Positions 44,830 to 52,631 of a stretch of 64,000 bases of DNA are shown here, piece by piece. The DNA is taken from positions 62,001 to 126,000 of the forward strand of contig JACRJZ010000143.1 in the NCBI GenBank assembly GCA_016219875.1, written 5' to 3'. The stretch is from Verrucomicrobiota bacterium. GTDB lineage: Bacteria; Verrucomicrobiota; Verrucomicrobiia; Limisphaerales; JACRJZ01. Position 1 is the stretch's first letter, and each line of letters starts with the position of its first letter. The translations under genes were made by a program, and so were the position numbers. The notes beneath the pieces are model-generated. The model saw only the letters and a program-made list of their open reading frames with translations. It searched no databases and was not told the origin of the DNA.

Positions 44830-45345
44830 ATGGAACCGAAGCATCTGCGAAGACTGAGTTGGATTCTGGTTTCCCTGGTTCTGTTGAGTTCTTTGCTGGT
44901 TGTGGTGACGATGAAATCCCGAGGCAAGATCGCTGTCGGCGGCGTCGAAGACGTGGTCCTCCTGCCCTGGGGCGAGAAGATTTCCGCGCGAATCGACACC
45001 GGGGCCGCTACGTCCTCGCTCGATGCGCGCGACATCAAGGCGCCGAGCCGGGACCTCGTGGAGTTCACGCTTCCCGATCGGTGCGGCGGCCACCGTGTTC
45101 GCCGGCCTCTTGTTGGCTGGCGATCGGTGAAGTCCTCGAATGGCGCCACGGAACGGCGGCCGGTGGTGATGATCGACTTGGTGCTCGGACCCAAACGCCT
45201 TCGCACCCTGGTCACGCTGACGGATCGTTCGCAGATGCAGCATCCGCTGCTGATCGGCCGCAAGACGCTCAAGACTCTGTTCGTGGTCGATGTGAACCAG
45301 ACCAACCTGGTGGCGCCCGTGTGGGCGGAGGGTCCGGAGAAATGA
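44830..45345 (+). CDS. Retropepsin-like / ATP-dependent zinc protease family protein
   Basis: The protein has 171 residues from the ATG at 44830 (MEPKHLRRLSWILVSLVLLS), with a membrane anchor at about 8-26. The domain has SARIDTGAATSSLDARDI, the D-T-G-A active-site motif of retropepsin-fold proteins in the Zn_protease/RimK-linked family (PF05618). RPVVMIDLVLG...TLVTLTDRSQMQHPLLIGRK is the typical rest of the domain. Family knowledge: despite the historic zinc-protease name, members are predicted aspartic peptidases that usually sit next to ATP-grasp ligases. The stop overlaps the next ATG (ATGA at 45342-45345). Periplasmic orientation is inferred from the N-terminal anchor. Confidence 0.9.
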   Translation: MEPKHLRRLSWILVSLVLLSSLLVVVTMKSRGKIAVGGVEDVVLLPWGEKISARIDTGAATSSLDARDIKAPSRDLVEFTLPDRCGGHRVRRPLVGWRSVKSSNGATERRPVVMIDLVLGPKRLRTLVTLTDRSQMQHPLLIGRKTLKTLFVVDVNQTNLVAPVWAEGPEK

Positions 45346-46910
45346 ACTCCCGACGCGTGGCAGTCTGGGTGGCCGCAGGCCTGGTTTTCCTGGGCTTGAT
45401 CTGCATGGGCCTGCGCTACCGGATTTACCGCGTGAGCCGGCTGGCTTCCGGAGACATGCTCTGGCGCATCACCTACAAAGCCAAGTTCCAAGCCGTGCGC
45501 GCGGGCGCCAAGGTCCGCTTGTCCATCCCCGCTGACACGGCCCACGCGCGGGTCTTTCGCCAGGACGTGCTCCACTCCGGGTTGTCGGCGGAACGGCTCC
45601 GGTCCTCGCGCCTGTTCGCGCGCGAGTTGTCCCTGGCGGCGGGCCGCCGCGGCCCGCACGCGCTGACGGCGCGATTTGATGTCCACATCAGCCCGGAAGC
45701 GCGTTGGCCCGCCCGAGACGCTGAGACGCCTGCTACCCCAGAGGCGCGGGCGGCATTCCTCCACGCCACCGCCACGATCCCCGTGAACGATCCGGTGGTG
45801 CAGGAAGCCCTGACGAGGTTGCGGCAAGACTTGGCCCCCAACACGAACTTGGTCGAGCGCATCTTCCGATTTTGCGCCCGCGAAATCCAGTCGGGCGACG
45901 ACGGCGCGCCGCACGATGTGGCTTCCGCGTTGCGTGGGAAACGCGCTTCCCCACTGGGCCGCGCACAGACGATGGTCGCCCTCTGCCGGGCCGCGAACGT
46001 GCCGGCGCGGATCGTCGCCGGATTTCATCTCGGCGCGGCGCAGGAAATGCCGCTCAGCTTCTGGACGGAGGTGCTCGCGGGCGATCGCTGGACGCCCTAC
46101 GACCCGGCCGACGGTTTCGCCGGCGCGCTGCCGCACAATGTTCTCCCAGTCCGCCGTGGCGGCGTGGAGATCGTGCGCGGCTCGGACCTCGCCGAACTGG
46201 AAATCAGTTGCAGCATCGTGGCGCTGCCACCTGGGCCAGGTGCGCTGCGGGCTGGGCACGGACAGCCGTGGGCCATGTTTGATCTGACGCGTCTGCCGCT
46301 CGAAATGCACGAAACGCTGTCGGTGATTCTGCTGTTGCCCTTGGGCGCGCTGGTCACGGCGGTCTTCCGCACCGTCGTCGGCATCCGCACCTTCGGGACG
46401 TTTACGCCCACGTTGTTGGCGCTGAGTTTCGTCTATGCGAACTGGCTGACGGGCCTGCTGACGTTTGCCGTCGTCCTGACGCTCGGCCTGCTCAGCCGCT
46501 CATTGCTGGACCGCTTGAAGCTGCTGATGGTGCCGCGGCTGAGCGTGGTCCTGACGTTGGTGGTGGCCTGGATCACGTTCACGGTGTCCGTCCTGGATTA
46601 CTTTGACCTCACCCCCAGCGCCCAGGCGGTGATTCTGCCCATGGTGATCCTGACCATGACCATCGAGCGGTTCTTTCTGACCTCCGAAGAAGACAGCCCC
46701 GCGTTCGCCCTGCAACTGCTGGCCGGCACGGTCGTGGTGGGCGCGTGCTGCTTTGCCGTGCTGCGGTGGGCGTCGGTGGGGCGCCTCGTCTTCACCTATC
46801 CCGAAGTGCATTTCTTCACCATCGCGGTGCTGGTCCTGCTGGGCCGCTACTCCGGCTACCGGCTGACGGAGTTGTGGCGGTTCCGGGAACTCGCCGGGCC
46901 GCGCCCATGA
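45342..46910 (+). CDS. Inactive transglutaminase fused to a seven-helix membrane domain
   Basis: The protein has 522 residues from the ATG at 45342 (ATGA overlap). N-terminal helix (about 8-26), then a transglutaminase-like region (about 40-310) with RAQTMVALCRAANVPARIVA and LSFWTEVLAGDRWTPYDPAD. In active enzymes the first is G-x-C and the second H-x-W-x-E-V; here the catalytic Cys and His positions are replaced (R/A and S/F), so catalysis is not expected. About seven membrane segments occupy residues 325-515 (ETLSVILLLPLGALVTAVFR, ... FFTIAVLVLLGRYSGYRLTE). Exactly this architecture is the family known as inactive transglutaminase fused to 7 transmembrane helices, always found with the two flanking gene types. 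Role: probably membrane sensing or anchoring of the ligase/peptidase pair. Confidence 0.88.
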   Translation: MNSRRVAVWVAAGLVFLGLICMGLRYRIYRVSRLASGDMLWRITYKAKFQAVRAGAKVRLSIPADTAHARVFRQDVLHSGLSAERLRSSRLFARELSLAAGRRGPHALTARFDVHISPEARWPARDAETPATPEARAAFLHATATIPVNDPVVQEALTRLRQDLAPNTNLVERIFRFCAREIQSGDDGAPHDVASALRGKRASPLGRAQTMVALCRAANVPARIVAGFHLGAAQEMPLSFWTEVLAGDRWTPYDPADGFAGALPHNVLPVRRGGVEIVRGSDLAELEISCSIVALPPGPGALRAGHGQPWAMFDLTRLPLEMHETLSVILLLPLGALVTAVFRTVVGIRTFGTFTPTLLALSFVYANWLTGLLTFAVVLTLGLLSRSLLDRLKLLMVPRLSVVLTLVVAWITFTVSVLDYFDLTPSAQAVILPMVILTMTIERFFLTSEEDSPAFALQLLAGTVVVGACCFAVLRWASVGRLVFTYPEVHFFTIAVLVLLGRYSGYRLTELWRFRELAGPRP

Positions 46911-46911
46911 C

Positions 46912-47883
46912 ATGGACCTGAACGTGGCGTCATGGCTCTCGTGGGTCCGTCCGCGCGCGTTGCGGCGACGCGGCGTGCTGGGCTTGAACGAGCGCAATGC
47001 CGGCTTCGTGCTGCCCGGCAACCCGCGTGCGCACTATCCCCGCGTGGACGACAAGCTGCTCACGAAGCGCCTGTGCGAAGATCACGGCATCCCCGTGCCG
47101 CAGACCTACGCGGTCATCGAGCGCGTCGGAGACATTCGCGGCTTTCAGGAACTCGTCCGCACGCGGCTGGACTTCGTCATCAAGCCGGCCAAGGGCGCCG
47201 AGGGTCGCGGCATTGTGGTCGTTCTCGAACACAACCACACGACGTACACCACGGCGGGCAACGTGCCGCTCACGCTGGCCGACCTGCGCTACCATCTCGA
47301 AACCACGCTCTCCGGCTTGTTTTCCCTCGGCGGCCAACCCGACCGCGCCATCATCGAACGCCGCCTGGTGCGCCACCCGATCTTCGAGCGCGTGGCCGTC
47401 AACGGCACGCCCGACATCCGCGTCCTGCTCTACCGCGCCGTGCCGGTGATGGCGATGGTGCGGCTGCCGACCCGCGCCTCGCGGGGTCGCGCCAATTTGC
47501 ACCAGGGTGCCGTGGCCGCGGGCCTGCACCTGGGCACCGGTGGCACGTTCGGCGGCGTTTGCCACGACCGCGCCGCCTCCGTCCATCCGGACACCGGCGC
47601 GTCCATCGCGGGCCTCGAAGTGCCGGGCTGGCGCGAGCTGCTCCTGGCCGCGGTGAAACTGGCCGACGTGCTGGAGATGGACTACCTCGGCGTGGACTTC
47701 GTCCTCGATGCCGAGCTTGGTCCGGTGGTCTTGGAGGCCAACGCGCGGCCGGGACTGGCCATTCAAATCGCGAACCGCCGCGGCTTACTGCCGCGACTGC
47801 GGTTCGTTGAAGCTGCCGCCCGCGGGCCGCTCCCGCTCGCACGCCGATTGGAGTTGGCCGCGGCGCTGGCGGAAATGGACTGA
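46912..47883 (+). CDS. Alpha-L-glutamate ligase-like ATP-grasp protein
   Basis: The protein has 323 residues. ATP-grasp features: FVIKPAKGAEGRGIVVV (glycine-rich loop with lysine), IIERRLVRHPIFERVAVNGT with DIRVLLYRAVPVMAMVRLPT, and LGVDFVLDAELGPVVLEANA carrying the metal-binding Asp and Glu-Asn. N-terminal NPRAHYPRVDDKLLTKRLCE is characteristic of the RimK/LysX-related branch found next to the retropepsin/transglutaminase-7TM pair. Predicted reaction: ATP-dependent addition of glutamate or a similar amino acid to a peptide or protein carboxyl end. The start lies 1 base after the previous stop, so it is the last gene of a three-gene unit. Confidence 0.9.
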   Translation: MDLNVASWLSWVRPRALRRRGVLGLNERNAGFVLPGNPRAHYPRVDDKLLTKRLCEDHGIPVPQTYAVIERVGDIRGFQELVRTRLDFVIKPAKGAEGRGIVVVLEHNHTTYTTAGNVPLTLADLRYHLETTLSGLFSLGGQPDRAIIERRLVRHPIFERVAVNGTPDIRVLLYRAVPVMAMVRLPTRASRGRANLHQGAVAAGLHLGTGGTFGGVCHDRAASVHPDTGASIAGLEVPGWRELLLAAVKLADVLEMDYLGVDFVLDAELGPVVLEANARPGLAIQIANRRGLLPRLRFVEAAARGPLPLARRLELAAALAEMD

Positions 47884-47949
47884 GGGGCGTAGCGGCGTCT
47901 CGGCAGAGCGCCGTGCTGCATGGCAGAAGGCAAAAGGAAAAAAGAGGAG

Positions 47950-48047
47950 CTTCCTGCAAAACGGTAGCAGCCGACGTGAGGAGGCTCTGTTTTCATTGAA
48001 GTTTGGGCCTCCTCACGTCGGCTGCTACGAGGTTTTGCAATCACCTC
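47950..48047. repeat. Palindromic dispersed element, family GTAGCAGCCGACGTGAGGAG (copy 5)
   Basis: GCAAAACGGTAGCAGCCGAC...GAGGCTC on the left, GCCTCCTCACGTCGGCTGCT then ACGAGGTTTTGCAATCACCT on the right. The core is different (TTTTCATTGAAG) from the GATTGC core of copies 1-4. Confidence 0.88.
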
Positions 48048-48128
48048 AGAGGGTTCGTCCTGGAAATCCGGGAAACCCGCGCAAGCGATGGGAGTGAGGG
48101 CTTCGGCAAGCTCCAGACCAGAAACCAA

Positions 48129-48269
48129 ACCCTCACCCTAGCCCTCTCCCGTCCGACGGGAGAGGGAACGCGCGGCACGCGGTCGTCGGGAACCAATGCC
48201 TGCTTCGTCAAAACGCCGGATCGACTCCTCCCTCTCCCATCGGATGGGAGAGGGCCGGGGTGAGGGTCC
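48129..48269. repeat. Inverted repeat CCTCACCCTAGCCCTCTCCC
   Basis: CCTCACCCTAGCCCTCTCCC on the left and GGGAGAGGGCCGGGGTGAGG on the right, each with an internal small palindrome. A widespread type of genomic repeat. Non-coding, in the spacer before cstA. Confidence 0.85.
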
Positions 48270-48355
48270 GGTTCCTTTGGCGTGTGCAAATTGAAGTCCT
48301 CACCTTTTCTCTGGGAATCTCCGCCGCGTTCGTTTACAGACTTTCCCACTTCGTC

Positions 48356-50755
48356 ATGAAATCGCTGTTCTGGAAACTCGTCTGGATTGCGGTCGCCGGG
48401 CTGGGAGCCGCGGCCTACGCCACGCTCGCGCTGAACCGCGGCGAACACCTCAACTCCGCCTACATTCTGGTCGCCGCGCTCTGCTCCTACGCCATCGGCT
48501 ACCGCTTTTACTCGAAGTGGATCGCCGCCCGCGTGCTCGCGCTGAACGACCGCCGCGCCACGCCGTGCGAAGTCCACGACGACGGCAAGGACTTCGTGAA
48601 GACGAACAAGTGGATCGTCTTCGGCCATCACTTCGCCGCGATCTCTGGACCGGGGCCGCTGGTGGGACCGGTGCTGGCGGCGCAGTTTGGCTACTTGCCC
48701 GGTACGCTCTGGATTCTGATTGGCGTGGTGCTGGGCGGCGCGGTGCAGGACTTCGTGATTCTGTTCAGTTCCATTCGCCGCGATGGGAAATCGCTGGGAC
48801 AGATGGTCAAGGACGAGTTGAACACCACCGCCGGTTTTGTCGCGTTGATTTCCATTCTGGCCATCATGGTGATCTTGTTGGCGGTGCTGGGCCTCGTGGT
48901 AGTGAAGGCGCTGGCCGAAAGCCCGTGGGGCGTGTTCACGGTGGGCGCGACCATTCCCATCGCCATGCTCATGGGCGGCTACATGCGGTATTGGCGCGTG
49001 GGCAAGGTGATGGAGGCGTCGGTCTTCGGCGTGATCGGATTGTTGCTGGCGGTGTGGGGCGGGAAGCTGGTTTATGAGAGTCCCGAGTGGTCGAAGGTTT
49101 TTGGGCTGACCGATATCACGCTGGCGTGGGTCATCATCATCTACGGCCTGGCGGCGAGCGTCCTGCCGGTGTGGCTGCTGCTGGCGCCGCGCGACTACTT
49201 GAGCACCTTCATGAAACTCGGCACCATCGGCGCGCTGGCTGTGGGCATCTTCCTCGTGCTGCCCAATCTCGAAATGCCGGCCGTAAGCCGCTTCGTCGAT
49301 GGCAGCGGATTGGTGGTGGCGGGCAAGGTTTTTCCGTTTTGCTTCATCACCATCGCCTGCGGGGCGATCTCCGGCTTTCACACGCTCATTGCCAGCGGCA
49401 CCACGCCCAAGCTCATCACGCGCGAGGGCTACGCGCGGCCCATCGGCTACGGCGCAATGTGCCTGGAGTCGCTCGTGGCCATCATGGCGATGATCGCGGC
49501 TTGCACGCTGGAGCCGGGCGTCTATCTCAGCATGAATGTCAAGGGCGTGGCGGCGGAGACTGTAGCCAAGGTGACTTCGCTGGGTTTCCCCGTGACGGTC
49601 GAGCAAATGGATACGCTGGCCAAGCAGATCGGTGAACACACGCTTTTCGGTCGCACGGGCGGCGCGGCCACGCTGGCGGTGGGCATGGCGCACATCTTCT
49701 CCAAGGTCGTCAGCGGACGCTGGCTCGACCTCTGGTACCACTTCGCGATCATGTTTGAGGCGCTGTTCATCCTGACCACGCTCGACGCCGGCACGCGCGT
49801 GGGCCGCTACATCCTCCATGACTTTCTGGGGAACCTCTGGAAGCCGCTCGGCAACACGCGCAGCCTGCCGGCGAACCTGCTGGCCAGCGGCCTGATGGTC
49901 TGCGGCTGGGGCTACTTCCTTGTGCAAGGCGTGCGCGACCCGCTCGGCGGCATCAACTCGCTGTGGCCGCTTTTCGGCATCGCCAACCAGATGCTCGCCG
50001 CCATCGCGCTGTGCCTGGCGACGACGATCATTTTGAAAAGGACGCTCCAACGTGGGACAGGCGTCGCGCCTGTCTCTGACTCAGCCGGTGGATTTGAAAG
50101 CACGGGGATGAAGATGGAAACAGGCGCGACGCCTGTCCCACGTTCACCTTGGCTCGCGCTTGTCACGCTGGTTCCGCTGGTGTGGCTGGTGTCCGTCACG
50201 TTTACGGCGGGTGTGCAGAAGATTGCTCACGAGAGTCCGAGGATCGGCTTCCTGGCCCAAGCGCGTGAACTGGACAGCAAGCTGCCCACGCTCACCGCCG
50301 CGCTGGAGACAGCGAAAGCAGCCGGCGAGGAAGCTGCCATTGTCGCAGCGCAGAAAGCGGTCAAGGCCAATCGCACCCTCCACTTCAACAACGTCCTCGA
50401 CGCTTGTGTGGCCGGAGTCTTTCTGGCCCTCGTCACGCTGATTCTTCTGTTGAGTTTGCGGGAATGGCTCCTTCTCCTCGCCCGCAAGAAGCTGGCCGAG
50501 CTTCGCGAAACCCCGCCAGTCTGGCTGCCCGACTACGCCGTGGCCGAGGGTAAACCGTTCAAGCTTTTCAGCCTGCTTGCGCTGGCCCTGGCGCTGGCGA
50601 AGGAGCTTTCCGGCGAAGCACAGCTTGAGCGCGCCCGATCGCAAGCCCAACTTTGTCACTGCGGCCACCACGACGAAGGCGACAAGAAATCCCAGGCGAA
50701 GCTTTTCACCGAAGTCACCGAAAGCCGCTTCCACGGCGTGCGGCGGTGCTGCTGA
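48356..50755 (+). CDS. cstA: Carbon starvation protein A (peptide/pyruvate transporter family)
   Basis: The protein has 799 residues from the ATG at 48356 (MKSLFWKLVWIAVAGLGAAA); upstream open frame is rejected because it starts in the previous repeat. CstA signature KTNKWIVFGHHFAAISGPGP, LVGPVLAAQFGYLPGTLWIL and GAVQDFVILFSSIRRDGKSL, then about 14-16 membrane helices. Family role: transport of peptides, or pyruvate in some members, during carbon limitation. In frame at residues about 566-596 lies GTGVAPVS...METGATPVPR, the translation of a palindromic element, in a loop between helices. The last 41 residues (RARSQAQLCHCGHHDEGDKK and on) are not CstA-like and may reflect a lost stop or frameshift near the 3' end. 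Confidence 0.92.
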   Translation: MKSLFWKLVWIAVAGLGAAAYATLALNRGEHLNSAYILVAALCSYAIGYRFYSKWIAARVLALNDRRATPCEVHDDGKDFVKTNKWIVFGHHFAAISGPGPLVGPVLAAQFGYLPGTLWILIGVVLGGAVQDFVILFSSIRRDGKSLGQMVKDELNTTAGFVALISILAIMVILLAVLGLVVVKALAESPWGVFTVGATIPIAMLMGGYMRYWRVGKVMEASVFGVIGLLLAVWGGKLVYESPEWSKVFGLTDITLAWVIIIYGLAASVLPVWLLLAPRDYLSTFMKLGTIGALAVGIFLVLPNLEMPAVSRFVDGSGLVVAGKVFPFCFITIACGAISGFHTLIASGTTPKLITREGYARPIGYGAMCLESLVAIMAMIAACTLEPGVYLSMNVKGVAAETVAKVTSLGFPVTVEQMDTLAKQIGEHTLFGRTGGAATLAVGMAHIFSKVVSGRWLDLWYHFAIMFEALFILTTLDAGTRVGRYILHDFLGNLWKPLGNTRSLPANLLASGLMVCGWGYFLVQGVRDPLGGINSLWPLFGIANQMLAAIALCLATTIILKRTLQRGTGVAPVSDSAGGFESTGMKMETGATPVPRSPWLALVTLVPLVWLVSVTFTAGVQKIAHESPRIGFLAQARELDSKLPTLTAALETAKAAGEEAAIVAAQKAVKANRTLHFNNVLDACVAGVFLALVTLILLLSLREWLLLLARKKLAELRETPPVWLPDYAVAEGKPFKLFSLLALALALAKELSGEAQLERARSQAQLCHCGHHDEGDKKSQAKLFTEVTESRFHGVRRCC
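50051..50144. repeat. In-frame palindromic element GTGGGACAGGCGTCGCGCCT inside cstA
   Basis: Left arm CGTGGGACAGGCGTCGCGCC (50051), right arm GGCGCGACGCCTGTCCCACG (ending 50144), both perfect inverses, with about 45 bases between. Encodes GTGVAPVS...METGATPVP without stops. Confidence 0.92.
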
Positions 50756-50785
50756 GCGGAAAGCTCTGGCTTTCTTGCGCGCGTT

Positions 50786-50872
50786 AGCGTTTTGGAGTGC
50801 GGCGGTGCCCCGCCGCTTTGGATCACGCGCCTGAAAAGCGGCGGAGTACCGCCGCACTCCAAGACGCTTCGC
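50786..50872. repeat. Inverted repeat TTTTGGAGTGCGGCGGTGCC
   Basis: GTTTTGGAGTGCGGCGG with CCCCGCCGCTTTGG on the left, and AAAGCGGCGGAGTACCGCCG then CACTCCAAGACGC on the right. It lies between cstA and the convergent secreted-protein gene and may serve as a hairpin for both. Confidence 0.85.
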
Positions 50873-50915
50873 GCGGTGGTCAGCCAAAGTTCCAGCAACA
50901 TGTCGCTCGCCAGGG

Positions 50916-52505
50916 TTACGAGCCGCCCAATTGTCGGACCCGAAAAAAAACGCCCGTTCCACTGATCGGAACCGTCAAGTTGGTTCCATTCGTTACCACG
51001 ACCGTCGTCCAGTTTGTCGTCGAGAGCGGACTCGCGCGCTCTACGACGCATAGGCCCGCGCTCCCTGTCCAGTTCAGCAGGAGGTTGGTTCCAGCGCGTG
51101 AGCCTCGCAGTGTCAAGACCGGCGCGACTGTCACCTGCACTGCATCATATGCAACCGTGTGAACGCCGTCGTCGGCGCTCAGCATCAGCGTGTAGGCACC
51201 GGGCGCACTGAAGGTGGCAGTCGTGGTCGCCCGCGCGGCGTTTCCGAAAACCACCTCGCCGGGGCCGTCGTATTTCCTCCACTGCGCTTGAACGGGCAAC
51301 GTCGCGCTGACCGTCCCTGTCAGCGCGGTCGGTTCGCCCGCACGCGCAGACATGTCCGGCCCTGCGCTGGCGTTGGGGGCGCCTGCTGACCGCGGGCCTT
51401 CATTTGGGCCGGTCGTTTGCACGACTTCAAAATTCGTGATCGAGATCGAAGTGAGATTGTTGAAGGCATTGGCGGGGAATCGCGGATCGGGTGCCACAGA
51501 GATGGAGAAGAAGCCGCCGTTGTCCGCCACGATGGCGCCGTATTTCTTCAGCCCGCGCAGCACGGCTTTCTCCTGCTTGGTCCAGGAGTCTGGGATGATG
51601 AAGCCCGCCTTGAGTCGCAGCCGCTGGCCCATGGCCGGCACGTTCGGATCAGTGGTGCTTGGCACTGAGGCGTAGTGCGTGGCCGGGTAAATAAAGGCGC
51701 GGCGCGTGTGCTTCACGATGATCCGAACGGCGTGCTCGACCATGCCGCGCTCGCTTTCGTCGTAGCGCACCAGGCCGGCGAACATGCACAGGCCCGCGGC
51801 GTCGCCAGAGGTCCAGCCGGCCGGGCGGAGCGTGTTGTTCGTCAGATTGAACCGCGCGCCGTTGGACGCCTCCCAGTTGGTGCCTACCCGCTGCGTCAGC
51901 CACGTTTCCCAGACGAAGCCGGTCGCCGGCTGCACGATGATGGCGTGCCGGTCGCCGCCGTTGGTGTTAATGTCCATTTGCCACTGCTCCAGCGTGAGCG
52001 TGCCGGTTGCACGCGGCCAGCCCTCGATGGGCAGATTGGGCGGAATCGGATAAGGACCGAGATCGGATTCCTCCGGCCAGTTGAAGAGATCAATCGGCAC
52101 GAACGGCTGGCTGGCTGGCACGAGCGCAAAGTTCATTTCGTAAAAGGGCCGCAGCGTCCGGCGGCTGGAAGACAGCTCTGAGATGATCTGGGCAATCATC
52201 GCACCCGAATTCGTGAGCAGCGGGCGGCGCGAGATGTCTTCGTTCCACGGATTGTCGCGCGGGAAGATCTGCAACGCGCTGGCAATGGCATCCGCTTCCG
52301 GCGTGTGGAACAGCACGGCGTTCGTCATCACGGGCGCAGGGCCGAGAATACGCCCTTCGTGATTGATGCGTTCGGCAAGGCACGGCGCCAGCCCGCAAAG
52401 CCAGCTTAGCGCGAGCGCCGGTACGATTCGGGCGGGCCGTAGCGCGCGCCAGTCCTGGCGGGCTGTCTTCAATCGAGGCAGGCTCGGTTGTTCGGTTTGA
52501 CACAT
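50916..52505 (-). CDS. Secreted protein with PKD-like and C-terminal W/FFRVR domain
   Basis: The protein has 529 residues from the ATG at 52505; a signal-like segment ARIVPALALSWLCGLAPCLA precedes ERINHEG. Residues about 40-330 form a conserved unknown domain (FPRDNPWNEDISRRPLLTNS; NGGDRHAIIVQPATGFVWET; AFIYPATHYA; RLRLKAGFIIPDSWTKQEKA), seen by eye in other bacterial secreted proteins of unknown role. A PKD-like beta domain (around 375-455, GTFSAPGAYTLMLSADDGVH-like) follows. The last 70 residues (NLLLNWTGSAGLCVVERASP...NWTTVVVTNGTN...GVFFRVRQ) match the C-termini of the two giant Ig-like proteins. It is probably exported and surface-bound; function unknown. Confidence 0.8.
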   Translation of the reverse strand: MCQTEQPSLPRLKTARQDWRALRPARIVPALALSWLCGLAPCLAERINHEGRILGPAPVMTNAVLFHTPEADAIASALQIFPRDNPWNEDISRRPLLTNSGAMIAQIISELSSSRRTLRPFYEMNFALVPASQPFVPIDLFNWPEESDLGPYPIPPNLPIEGWPRATGTLTLEQWQMDINTNGGDRHAIIVQPATGFVWETWLTQRVGTNWEASNGARFNLTNNTLRPAGWTSGDAAGLCMFAGLVRYDESERGMVEHAVRIIVKHTRRAFIYPATHYASVPSTTDPNVPAMGQRLRLKAGFIIPDSWTKQEKAVLRGLKKYGAIVADNGGFFSISVAPDPRFPANAFNNLTSISITNFEVVQTTGPNEGPRSAGAPNASAGPDMSARAGEPTALTGTVSATLPVQAQWRKYDGPGEVVFGNAARATTTATFSAPGAYTLMLSADDGVHTVAYDAVQVTVAPVLTLRGSRAGTNLLLNWTGSAGLCVVERASPLSTTNWTTVVVTNGTNLTVPISGTGVFFRVRQLGGS

Positions 52506-52631
52506 GATTGTCTGTTCAAGCGGCCGGCGTTCATTCGGGGCGCGCTTCGGCAACGGTATGCTAGCGCCATGCCGCCGCCAACTTGCGAGGCGGATTGCCT
52601 CCGTCGGCTCGTGTGATACTCTGGCGCCGCT

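Noticed and set aside
44745..46310. A 521-codon minus-strand open frame opposite the retropepsin and transglutaminase genes
   Set aside because: Sense genes have ATGA coupling and recognised domains; the antisense product is Arg/Gly-rich without motifs.
48041..50050. A 669-codon minus-strand open frame opposite cstA
   Set aside because: It mirrors a well-recognised membrane transporter and reads as His/Arg/Gln-rich sequence with no fold signature.
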